From: S5-A14a sp022766365
GTDB lineage: Bacteria; Bacillota; Clostridia; Peptostreptococcales; Anaerovoracaceae
Assembly: GCA_050313295.1 (NCBI GenBank)
Contig: JBNPLD010000027.1
DNA length: 12,784 bases
Strand: one strand, 5' to 3'
Positions within the stretch are counted from its first letter, which is position 1; the number at the start of each line of letters is the position of its first letter. Below are positions 5,704 through 12,784 of this stretch, piece by piece. The notes under the pieces were generated by a model. The model saw only the letters and a list, made by a program, of their open reading frames with translations. It did not search any database and was not told the DNA's origin. The translations under genes and the position numbers were made by a program.

Positions 5704-5828
5704 TTCAAGCCTTTTTTAAAAATTTTCTCACAGATGGTTTGTTCTAATCCTCATTTAATTAAGGTAACATAACATTAAATGAAAGTTACTGCAACTTCAG
5801 GGAATTTGGCTTGACGAGGAAAATTCGC

Positions 5829-6320
5829 ATGATCGGTGATAACATCAAAAAGCGACGCAAACAGCTGAAAATGACACAAGATGAGCTTGCAACAAAGCTT
5901 GGAGTCTCTCAAAATACGGTTTCCATGTACGAAAGGGACCAGAGAACTCCTGATGTTGACAAGCTTCCTGTGCTGTGCAAAGTTTTAGAAGCTCCAAGTG
6001 ATTATTTCCTTGGGATTCCCATTTACTATAATTTCAACGAAAAGACGGACTTTTCCGAAGATGATACCATAGATCCGATCCAAAGTTTCGAAATAGATAT
6101 TCTTCGTGGAATTCGTACGATTTATTCAGGCAGCACATCTGACAATCCTTCCGCTTTGGAAATCAATACAGATTTTATACTTAATGTAATACGTCTCATT
6201 TCACACATTGATCCCACCTACCATAAAGCGATTATCAAAATGCTCACCGGAATGGCTTCGGATAACTCGATTGAGCCATCACCGATTGACGAAAACAAGA
6301 CTTTGCTCAAAACAAAATAA
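5829..6320 (+). CDS. XRE-family helix-turn-helix transcriptional regulator
   Basis: A 163-residue protein with an N-terminal Cro/C1-type helix-turn-helix at about residues 4-60: IGDNIKKRRKQLKMTQDELA, then KLGVSQNTVSMYERDQRTPD, then LPVLCKVLEAPSDYFLG. The remaining 100 residues are acidic and then helical, with no known ligand domain, and may mediate dimerisation. I chose ATG 5829, which has GAGG 10 bases upstream; a TTG at 5811 in the same frame lacks a good site. It stands alone between the aldehyde dehydrogenase and a convergent peptidase gene. A palindrome upstream is a candidate binding site. Such solitary regulators may be chromosomal or derived from mobile elements; no phage genes are visible here. 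Confidence 0.85.
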   Translation: MIGDNIKKRRKQLKMTQDELATKLGVSQNTVSMYERDQRTPDVDKLPVLCKVLEAPSDYFLGIPIYYNFNEKTDFSEDDTIDPIQSFEIDILRGIRTIYSGSTSDNPSALEINTDFILNVIRLISHIDPTYHKAIIKMLTGMASDNSIEPSPIDENKTLLKTK

Positions 6321-6389
6321 TCCCCCGAAAAGCTCACCTCTGTCTATAACTCTATACACAGACTCCTTAGCCGTTCCGGGGGATTTATT
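6316..6389. terminator. Shared terminator-like structure between convergent genes
   Basis: AATAATCCCCCG (6316-6327) pairs with CGGGGGATTTATT (6377-6389) with one bulged T, closing a 49-base interior that holds a smaller TCTGT/ACAGA pairing. The left arm overlaps the XRE stop codon. Read on the minus strand, the stem is followed by a T-rich stretch, so it can also end the peptidase transcript whose stop is at 6408. Confidence 0.6.
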
Positions 6390-6407
6390 AATTCATTTAC
6401 CGATTAT

Positions 6408-7520
6408 CTACCTTTTAAGGTTCTCAGGATTAAGCCCTTCAAGCTGAGGAATCACAAAAATTCCGTCCTTTCTGATTAACACATCGTCGAAATAAATTTC
6501 ACCTCCACCATATTCAGGTCGTTGAATAAGTACTAGGTCCCAATGCACGGCTGACTTGTTTCCATTGTATGCATCATCATAACACATTCCGGGAGTCAGA
6601 TGTATACTACCTGCAATCTTCTCATCAAACAGCGTATCCTTCATTGGATTAAGCACATAAGGGTTCACCCCTATGGCGAATTCTCCAAAGTATCTTGCCC
6701 CCTCATCAGTGTCAAGCAATTGATTGATTCTCTCATTATCATTCGCTTCAGCTTTCACAATCTTACCATTTTCAACGTGGAAAACGATGTTCTCATATGT
6801 AAAACCAAGTTCCTCACTCTGAGTATTATACGAAATAATTCCGTTCATTGAGTCCTTAACCGGGGCGGTGTAAACCTCTCCATCGGGAATATTAAGTCCA
6901 CCATCACATTTGATAGCTCCGATACCTTTGATACTGAAAGTCAGATCCGTTCCCGGCGATACTATCCTGACTTTATCCGTCTTATTCATCAGTTCAACAA
7001 GGGGATCCATGGCCCTGCTCATCTTCTCATAGTCCAAAGTACAAACATCAAAGAAGAAATCCTCGAACGCTTCTTGGCTTGTTCCTGCAAGCTGTGCCAT
7101 GGAAGCATTCGGGTAGCGCAGAATAACCCACTTCGTTTTGCTCACCCTGTAATCCACAGTCGGATCCAACATTCTGCTATAAAGAGAAATCTTATCACCC
7201 GGCACATCGCTGGTCTCACTGGTATTATTCCCCGCACGTACAGCGATATATGCATCCATCTGTTTCATCTCATATAGCTTGTAATCATTCATAACTTTAA
7301 GCTGCTCCTGATCACATCCCAGCATTATTTCTCTGTCCAAAACAGAATCTCTAACCGTGTAGTACGGTCTTCCCCCTGCTTTGTACACATCCTTTATAAG
7401 TTGTCTGATAAGCGGCTTCGGAGACTCTCCCTCAAAATCTATGAGAACCCTTTCCCCATTCTGCACCTTACATGAATAATTCACTAATAAATTTGATAGT
7501 TTTTCAATTCTCGGATCCAC
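6408..7520 (-). CDS. M29 family aminopeptidase (AmpS-like)
   Basis: A 370-residue metallo-aminopeptidase of family M29 (AmpS/AmpT/PepS group), a cytoplasmic two-metal enzyme that removes N-terminal residues from peptides. Numbered from the chosen start, metal-site motifs are GEVYTAP (Glu215), FGEFAIG (Glu280), HLTPG (His307), CYDDAYNG (Tyr318) and SAVHWDLV (His326, Asp328), all in the expected order near the C-terminus. The N-terminus DPRIEKLSNLLVNYSCKVQ is typical. I chose GTG at 7520 because GGAGG lies 6 bases upstream and it matches the usual family start; the open frame runs 19 codons further to an ATG at 7577 that has no ribosome binding site. The length is normal (about 370-410). It is monocistronic, with its own extended -10 promoter and a terminator shared with the convergent gene. 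Confidence 0.9.
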   Translation of the reverse strand: MDPRIEKLSNLLVNYSCKVQNGERVLIDFEGESPKPLIRQLIKDVYKAGGRPYYTVRDSVLDREIMLGCDQEQLKVMNDYKLYEMKQMDAYIAVRAGNNTSETSDVPGDKISLYSRMLDPTVDYRVSKTKWVILRYPNASMAQLAGTSQEAFEDFFFDVCTLDYEKMSRAMDPLVELMNKTDKVRIVSPGTDLTFSIKGIGAIKCDGGLNIPDGEVYTAPVKDSMNGIISYNTQSEELGFTYENIVFHVENGKIVKAEANDNERINQLLDTDEGARYFGEFAIGVNPYVLNPMKDTLFDEKIAGSIHLTPGMCYDDAYNGNKSAVHWDLVLIQRPEYGGGEIYFDDVLIRKDGIFVIPQLEGLNPENLKR

Positions 7521-7622
7521 ATCTAACCTCCAAAATACAATCCTTACAGGCTCAAATATTTGCCTGTCATTCTCCACACTTTCACAAAGACCTACCGACT
7601 TACTCTTCCTAAGGCCTAAAAT

Positions 7623-7631
7623 ATTATACCA
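7623..7631 (-). promoter_or_regulatory. Extended -10 promoter for the M29 peptidase gene
   Basis: On the minus strand TGGTATAAT (7631-7623) is a perfect extended -10 element (TG-N-TATAAT). The base run at the -35 position (ATTAAA) is poor, as is common with extended -10 promoters. Transcription would start near 7616, about 95 bases before GTG 7520. Confidence 0.6.
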
Positions 7632-7648
7632 CAGTTTTCATCAATTTA

Positions 7649-7676
7649 ATAGGAGACAGGCCAACCTGTCTCCTAT
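7649..7676 (-). terminator. Hairpin downstream of the NEAT surface protein gene
   Basis: ATAGGAGACAGG (7649-7660) pairs perfectly over 12 bp with CCTGTCTCCTAT (7665-7676), with a 4-base loop. It starts about 20 bases after the stop of the surface protein gene. The tail after the stem on the minus strand is TAAATTG, with few Us, so it is either a modest terminator or an mRNA-stabilising 3' end. The peptidase promoter follows immediately. Confidence 0.65.
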
Positions 7677-7697
7677 ATTCTGAAGGCTTAACTCTAT

Positions 7698-10600
7698 TTA
7701 GATATCTTGCCTTCTTCTCATAACAAAATATACTGCTCCTGATAGTGTAATGACTAGCATTCCATATCCCACCATCAATGACCTATCTCCGGTCTTTACG
7801 GCTTTTTTCAGGTTTCCTGGTTTTGACGGTAACTTAGGCTGTAAAGTCTTACCATCGTTTCCGTTATTATTAACTCCGGTATCAAATTTTTCGGGTTTGT
7901 CGTTATCCGGCTTCTCCGGTGAAGAAGGTTTGCCAGGTTGATCCGGTTTTTCCGGCGAAGATGGTTCGCCAGGCTGATCCGGTTTTTCCGGTGCAATCGG
8001 TTTATCCGGCTTATCAGGGTCGGTTTTGTCCGGGGTTTCATCATTGATAACCTTTTTGAAGCTATCCTTAGACCAATCCAACTCCAGTCTTGCATTCTGT
8101 CGGCCACCGCCTTCCTGTATACTTTCCATTACAGGCACATACACGTTTAACCAAACATTTTTCTGACCCTTCTCAATAGGTATAAGGATTTCCTTAGGAT
8201 ATAATTTACCCTTCATAACATTGTCTGTTCCAAATTCCGGATCATTGAATTCATCGACCACTTCCTCATATTCGGTCAAAACCTCAGCTTCTTCTATTCT
8301 CGATTCCTTGGTAGGTGGAGTTTCAGTGACAACCTCAGGATAATAGGCAAGATCTCCCAGATATCCGGTGAAACTGTTTTCACCCATTTTCTGGGTAAGC
8401 GGCATAAACTTAAGCTTTAGATACGGTTTACCTTCTTTAAAAATAATGTGTAGCGGAAGCTTAGTTCTATTCCCCTTTTCGTCCTCAGTGTAAGCTAATG
8501 AGCCGTCTGCCATAGATTTTTGATCCTTGTTGTAGGCATGCCATATATCACCTTGAATTTCATACGTACCGTTTTCATACTCCGGTTTTTTATTTTTTCC
8601 CAAAGCCTTTATGGATTCAGCCAGAAGTTTAGTTGCTTGATCAATTTGTGATTTTGTCACATTTTCATCAGCTATCGCCTTTTCTGCCTCTTTAACCGCT
8701 GACGCAAGAACAGCATAGCTTTCCTTTGTGTAATCATCTTTTTTACTATCAAAAGATTTTGCAGTATTAATCAACTTTTCAAGCTCTGCCTTGTCTGCTT
8801 TTGTGATCTCTTTTACTTTGAGAGTCTTCATAGCGTTCGACAGCTCCAATCCGGCTTTTGAGATTTCCTTTTTTATAGCGACTTTATCGGATAGAACATT
8901 ATTAGCTGCTGCTATTTTGCGATCAAGTGCAGTGAGACTTTCTTCTGTATATTTTTCTCTATGGATTTCCTTTGCTTCTTTGACCTTTTTCTCCAATGCA
9001 GTCTTGTCATGTTCCTCAGACTTGGCATTTTTCAGATCCAAATTCAGCTTACCGGATACCTCATTTCCCTTTATATCTGTGATTTTGATATCTGTGTTCT
9101 CGATATTTTCAGGCAATGTCAGAACAATTCTTCTGTCCTTAACTTCGTATTTCTTATCACCAATGCTTATATCTTTGAATGTTGTGTTTTTTGCGGTGTC
9201 AAGATATACATCCAGCTTTCCCTTGTTGGCGATCAGCCTTGTTTTTACAATCTCATCGTTCAAAGGCGATTTCTGATTTTTGCTATCCCTGAGTTCTGAT
9301 TTTACGGAATAAAGTCCGTCCTCGAGTTTTATGACATCTTGGGAAGTATCACTTGCGTTTCTAAGTGTTGTCCAGTCCAATTTCAGAAGAACATTTTGTT
9401 GCCCCGAACCCGGATTGAGAGATTCCATTATAGGTACGTATACACAGAGCGGTTCAAAACTCTCCATACCCTTATCAACCAGTGGAATCTCTACAATTTT
9501 AGGATACAAATTGTCCTTATCATTATAGTCGTCTATTACATCATTGCCCTGTTTGTCTTTCTGCGTCGAAAGGACATTAGCAGGTTTTAGATTTTCCATG
9601 CCGCCGGGATTTCCGTTTTCATCATATGTATACCCTTTGTCGTAATAGAACAAGTACTGAAGGTAACCGAACCGGTCTTGAATTGTTATCCCGTCGAAAT
9701 CCAGCGTCGCTTTGTATTCTCCGTTCTTTACATTTAGAGTTATCCAGTGCTTAATGGCTTTGTTTGCCATAGACTTTGACTGCCTGTCCGGCTTTAACAT
9801 TTCTGCATATACCTTGTATTCTCCATCAGAAAGTGATTTCGGATCGAGAGTAGATGCATTCCTGCTATTCCTGAATGTTTTAACTGCTTCTTTTAAAGCC
9901 TTTTCAGCCTTCTTCAAATCATCAACAGTGGTTCTCCTCTTTGCCGCTGCGTATTCTGCTTTTTCGATTTCTTCTTGTAATGTTCGGAATGCTATATCGG
10001 TTTTGCCGTCTTTTTCTATTTCCTTAGCATTTTCAATTGATGCCTTGAGGCTGTCTCTGGCTTCTGTAAGTTCACCGCCATCTTTAAGGTCCTTAATTGC
10101 TTCCTCAATCTTATCGGACTTTTCTTTGATTTGAGCTGAAACCTCGTGGTCTTTGCCTGCGTCTTTCTTCAGGCTTTTGTAGAATTTTTCTCCCTCCTGA
10201 AGCGCCTTTCTCAGCTTGTCGTAGCTTTCTTTAGAGTATGCGTTCTCAGGATACCTCTTTGCCTTATCAATAGATTTTCTAAGGACAGATTTTTGATGGT
10301 AGGCAATGTCAGAATCATCTTGAATTTTTTTGATATTATAAAATTTCAAATCTGCATCTATGGGATCAGACATTACTTGTTCGTATGTGAAGTTTGCACC
10401 CATAGCCGGAGGGATCACCTTGATACCATAGCTGTTATCGTGGATAGTGTCATCATACAATCTAAGTCTGGCGGCTTTTATGCATGAGAACTCTTCAATC
10501 GGGTCAAAGCCTACGTTATCTATCAATTCACCCTTGTCGTTTGTTTCAAAATCAAAAAACTCAGTATCTGAAGGATTCTTGCTCCACAAATGTCCTAGAT

Positions 10601-12299
10601 AGACAGGATTGCCTCCCATATCAATAGCCTTGAAATTAAGATAAACGTCCTTTCTGCCTTCTTTGACAACAACATATGCACTCGGATTTAGTGCCATGTC
10701 TGCCATGGAAAGTGTGCCGGATTCTCCGAATTTAATGAATTTGACTCCGGCTTTATATATCCCATCTTCAGCTAATTTCGATAAGCTGTCTTCTGTTTGT
10801 GGAATTCCCATCACCAAAGTACAACCATTAACATAGTTTCTTTCGCCAAAAGTAATTCGGACGTATTTTTTCCCATCACGGACAGGATATGTTATAGCAG
10901 ATTTTAATGCACCACCATTCTCAGAATTGTCGGAGGTTGGCGTTCCTCTAGGAGAATATATTGCTATATACGGCTTATCCCAATCTTTAGGAATTTCCAT
11001 TTCTATACATCCCGGACTCAGCTCGCCTTTTACACTTTTGCCGGTGTTATCCACAATATCTGTCTTGTATGCCCTGTATTTTGAAGGATCGTCTCCGGTA
11101 ATTTTTTTGATAGTTTCAAGGGCGTCCTTATTTACTTCTGATCCGGTTTTAACCATAAGTTTTGAAGCTTTATCCGGAGCATACTTATCGGGTATATAGT
11201 AGCTGACTCCCGTTTTTTCATCTTTAAAAGATCTGATATTCCAGCCCTTAGTCGAAAGGTATATCCATCCTGAATGTGGTGTTCGAGATTCTTCAGTCTC
11301 AATAACGACTCTTCTTCCGAAAATAAAATCTTTAACATTATTACTTGCGGCAAAATCTACTGTGAATTTCCCGGTCTTTGGATCATATATATTGTTGCTA
11401 TATGTAATATCCCTGTCTCCCAATAGATAGTTATCAAAAAAAGATTTATCATATTTCCTTCCTGTAATCAGCTTTATAGATTTAATAGTTTCGGGGCAAT
11501 CCTCAGTAATAACAAATGTGGCATTATAATTAAAGTTATCATCGCATTTTATATTATCTGTCCTTGCTACATTGCTTACCCATAATCCTCTAGCCCAGAA
11601 ATCCGCAGCATCTTGAGAAATAGGTGTATGACGAGTTCGTTCAGCGTCAAACTTTAAATCACCCGGCTCTGCCCCCATAAGATCCATTAAGGGTTCAATC
11701 GTCTTGGGATTTATTTTATATACGATACTACCAATTGTTCCATATTTGCTTCGTCCATCATGAGCATAACCCGCTATAGAAAAATATTTGCGTAGATCGT
11801 TAACCGGAAAGCTTATTATTGCAAGGTCTGTAGCCTTGTCTATATCCGATTCTTCAGCAGGGTCGATACGAGTCCACAAGGATGCAGATGTATCATATCC
11901 AAGTTTCTTTAAATCTGCTACTTCCTTCTCGTAGTTTTCCATGGATTTACCCTCGTAGGGTTTCCATCCATCGCCTATACGCGGAACCTTCTCTCCGTTT
12001 GCAGCATCTTGGTCCAGCAACTGAAGAGTTGACCAACCACTGTACGAGGTCACTCTCAGAAGTACTGTTGCCTTGCCATCTTTTATCTCTAATGCAACTC
12101 TTGGTGATACTGTCAGAGTCCCTGAATGAGTTCCATCTTTGAGCATTATACTGGCACAGTATATACCATCTCCCAAGCCCAACACTTTTTCTCTGGCATT
12201 ATCTTTGGTATTGCTCCCTGCATAGGAAAAGGGGGTGTAAAGGGTTAATGTAAATGCTATGAGTAATATATATGCAGCTATTTTTTTAAAATTCTTCAT
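7698..12299 (-). CDS. Large NEAT/FIVAR cell-surface protein, probably haem-binding and wall-anchored
   Basis: A 1533-residue secreted surface protein. Residues 1-27 form a signal peptide (cleavage after FSYA). Segments starting with a D-G-x-Y motif occur at about 42-95, 510-645, 823-985, 991-1090 and 1241-1415. Those at 823 and 1241 are the clearest NEAT domains, with SMA motifs (843-845, 1262-1264), a YVPIM/YVPVM strand (954, 1387) and a final L-x-L-D-W. The one at 510 also has SMAD. NEAT domains bind haem or haemoproteins. Lys/Glu-rich helical stretches at about 660-815, 1096-1160 and 1165-1235 resemble FIVAR repeats. Residues 237-501 are not recognised. A Pro-rich wall spacer (1418-1470) precedes VKTGD at 1501-1505, a hydrophobic helix and RRR, a noncanonical sortase-type signal. 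GGAGG lies 4 bases before the ATG. A terminator stands just upstream, so expression probably depends on readthrough from the small secreted protein gene. Confidence 0.85.
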   Translation of the reverse strand: MKNFKKIAAYILLIAFTLTLYTPFSYAGSNTKDNAREKVLGLGDGIYCASIMLKDGTHSGTLTVSPRVALEIKDGKATVLLRVTSYSGWSTLQLLDQDAANGEKVPRIGDGWKPYEGKSMENYEKEVADLKKLGYDTSASLWTRIDPAEESDIDKATDLAIISFPVNDLRKYFSIAGYAHDGRSKYGTIGSIVYKINPKTIEPLMDLMGAEPGDLKFDAERTRHTPISQDAADFWARGLWVSNVARTDNIKCDDNFNYNATFVITEDCPETIKSIKLITGRKYDKSFFDNYLLGDRDITYSNNIYDPKTGKFTVDFAASNNVKDFIFGRRVVIETEESRTPHSGWIYLSTKGWNIRSFKDEKTGVSYYIPDKYAPDKASKLMVKTGSEVNKDALETIKKITGDDPSKYRAYKTDIVDNTGKSVKGELSPGCIEMEIPKDWDKPYIAIYSPRGTPTSDNSENGGALKSAITYPVRDGKKYVRITFGERNYVNGCTLVMGIPQTEDSLSKLAEDGIYKAGVKFIKFGESGTLSMADMALNPSAYVVVKEGRKDVYLNFKAIDMGGNPVYLGHLWSKNPSDTEFFDFETNDKGELIDNVGFDPIEEFSCIKAARLRLYDDTIHDNSYGIKVIPPAMGANFTYEQVMSDPIDADLKFYNIKKIQDDSDIAYHQKSVLRKSIDKAKRYPENAYSKESYDKLRKALQEGEKFYKSLKKDAGKDHEVSAQIKEKSDKIEEAIKDLKDGGELTEARDSLKASIENAKEIEKDGKTDIAFRTLQEEIEKAEYAAAKRRTTVDDLKKAEKALKEAVKTFRNSRNASTLDPKSLSDGEYKVYAEMLKPDRQSKSMANKAIKHWITLNVKNGEYKATLDFDGITIQDRFGYLQYLFYYDKGYTYDENGNPGGMENLKPANVLSTQKDKQGNDVIDDYNDKDNLYPKIVEIPLVDKGMESFEPLCVYVPIMESLNPGSGQQNVLLKLDWTTLRNASDTSQDVIKLEDGLYSVKSELRDSKNQKSPLNDEIVKTRLIANKGKLDVYLDTAKNTTFKDISIGDKKYEVKDRRIVLTLPENIENTDIKITDIKGNEVSGKLNLDLKNAKSEEHDKTALEKKVKEAKEIHREKYTEESLTALDRKIAAANNVLSDKVAIKKEISKAGLELSNAMKTLKVKEITKADKAELEKLINTAKSFDSKKDDYTKESYAVLASAVKEAEKAIADENVTKSQIDQATKLLAESIKALGKNKKPEYENGTYEIQGDIWHAYNKDQKSMADGSLAYTEDEKGNRTKLPLHIIFKEGKPYLKLKFMPLTQKMGENSFTGYLGDLAYYPEVVTETPPTKESRIEEAEVLTEYEEVVDEFNDPEFGTDNVMKGKLYPKEILIPIEKGQKNVWLNVYVPVMESIQEGGGRQNARLELDWSKDSFKKVINDETPDKTDPDKPDKPIAPEKPDQPGEPSSPEKPDQPGKPSSPEKPDNDKPEKFDTGVNNNGNDGKTLQPKLPSKPGNLKKAVKTGDRSLMVGYGMLVITLSGAVYFVMRRRQDI
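7905..7994 (-). repeat. 36-bp tandem repeats encoding the Pro-rich wall spacer
   Basis: Two and a half copies of a 12-residue unit, APEKPDQPGEPS, SPEKPDQPGKPS and SPEKPD, occupy residues 1436-1465 of the surface protein. The DNA copies are nearly identical, so copy number could vary by slippage. Pro/Lys/Asp repeats of this sort commonly span peptidoglycan next to sorting signals. Confidence 0.75.
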
Positions 12300-12320
12300 A
12301 TTACCTCCGATAAAAGAAAA

Positions 12321-12338
12321 GCCGCAGACTAATGCGGC
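12321..12338 (-). terminator. Intrinsic terminator / attenuator between the two surface genes
   Basis: On the minus strand GCCGCA-TTAGTC-TGCGGC forms a 6-bp GC-rich stem followed by TTTTCTTTT, a classical intrinsic terminator. It lies 15 bases after the stop of the small secreted protein gene, and its U-tract ends only a few bases before the Shine-Dalgarno of the large NEAT protein gene. No promoter fits between them, so it probably acts as a partial terminator setting the ratio of the two products. Confidence 0.75.
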
Positions 12339-12352
12339 CTCTCATGTTCTTT

Positions 12353-12781
12353 TTATGGTTCACACACAAATCGTGCATCCATGTTATCTTGCATTCCGGG
12401 TGGAATCCTATTCCCTTTAAATTTAAAATATATCTTCACAGGGACACCGGGCAAACCTGTGCCATCATCGTAGTTCATATCTATTTTTGCAACACTATTA
12501 GTATACACATTTTGATTCTCGTGATTAATGATTTGTACAATTTCACCGGTATACCAAAGGAGAGAATACGGTTTAAATGTAACATTCGCAATGCCATCTT
12601 CATTAAGATCCACAGTACGGATTAACTTGGTGTCCATTCCCATCTTCAGTGGCCTTCCATCCGGCTTGGTAAATTTGCAAACGCTTGGAGTTGCGGCAAA
12701 GGACGATATTGCCATTGCCATTACCATGGCTGCCGCCAAGGCTAGAGTGATAACTTTCCTTTTTAGTGTCATATTCGCCAC
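12353..12781 (-). CDS. Small secreted protein, putative minimal NEAT-like domain
   Basis: A protein of 139-142 residues with a clear signal peptide (LKRK, then an Ala/Met-rich core, cleavage after SSFA). Numbered from ATG 12772, the mature part is about 113 residues with single cysteines near each end (C32, C137) that could form a disulfide. I recognise no family with certainty. Its order of segments parallels the NEAT domains of the neighbouring surface protein: PLKMGMDTKL resembles KSMADGSL, ANVTFKPYSLLWYTGEIVQI resembles LKLKFMPLTQ...FTGYLGDL, and VKIYFKF...PPGMQDNMDARF resembles LNVYVPV...GGGRQNARL. A role as a secreted haem- or iron-binding partner is inferred. The start is uncertain: GTG 12781 and ATG 12772 are both possible, the frame is open to the window edge, and no Shine-Dalgarno is visible. 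It probably shares a transcript with the large NEAT protein gene downstream. Confidence 0.65.
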   Translation of the reverse strand: MANMTLKRKVITLALAAAMVMAMAISSFAATPSVCKFTKPDGRPLKMGMDTKLIRTVDLNEDGIANVTFKPYSLLWYTGEIVQIINHENQNVYTNSVAKIDMNYDDGTGLPGVPVKIYFKFKGNRIPPGMQDNMDARFVCEP

Positions 12782-12784
12782 TTC

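Noticed and set aside
5672..5773. 33-codon plus-strand frame (MYLYFITICDNFKPFLKIFS...) between the hairpin and the XRE gene
   Set aside because: No ribosome binding site is present and the frame overlaps the palindromic promoter region.
8791..9299. Long plus-strand open frames opposite the NEAT surface protein
   Set aside because: They are antisense shadows of Lys/Glu-rich coding sequence, giving Ser/Phe-rich hydrophobic translations without start signals.

Overview
The window looks like a low-to-moderate GC Firmicute, most likely an anaerobic member of the Clostridia. Several things point that way: strong GGAGG-type ribosome binding sites, sigma-A-like promoters, a wall-anchored NEAT/FIVAR surface protein with a Gram-positive sorting-type tail, and an iron-sulfur accessory cluster (Mrp, NifX-like, MinD-like, DUF134, DUF5320) typical of strict anaerobes. 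I cannot name the genus from sequence alone. No tRNA, rRNA or CRISPR array was seen.

Left part (1-3700). A cut-off gene start at the left edge is followed by a decayed IS200/IS605-type insertion: a 39-codon N-terminal stub of the transposase TnpA plus a left-end-like hairpin. Next comes a minus-strand cluster, in transcription order: a DUF5320 protein (3353 to 3099), a DUF134 helix-turn-helix protein (3034 to 2666), a broken NifX-like gene with three internal stops (2638 to 2288), the C-terminal remains of a MinD-family ATPase (about 2287 to 1901), an intact Mrp/NBP35 ATPase (1820 to 975) and an intact NifX-like protein (978 to 619). The last two overlap by 4 bases. A consensus-like promoter lies between the arms of a perfect 13-bp inverted repeat upstream of DUF5320. 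A hairpin at 475-501 closes the cluster. The two middle genes have decayed while their neighbours stay open.

Centre (3700-7680). An intergenic stretch with several dyads precedes a plus-strand aldehyde dehydrogenase. Just after it lie a near-consensus promoter and a 16-bp perfect hairpin, which could be a small RNA or an attenuated leader. A plus-strand XRE-type regulator follows, with a palindrome over a candidate promoter. It converges, through a shared terminator-like hairpin, on a minus-strand M29 aminopeptidase whose best start is a GTG with an ideal Shine-Dalgarno.

Right part (7680-12784). Two minus-strand genes form a probable haem/iron acquisition unit. The upstream gene encodes a small secreted protein of about 140 residues whose mature part resembles a divergent, minimal NEAT domain. 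A strong intrinsic terminator sits between it and a 1533-residue surface protein with several NEAT-like domains, FIVAR-like helical repeats, a proline-rich wall spacer and a noncanonical VKTGD sorting-like tail. Readthrough of that terminator would give much secreted protein and less anchored protein. This pair is the most interesting system in the window.
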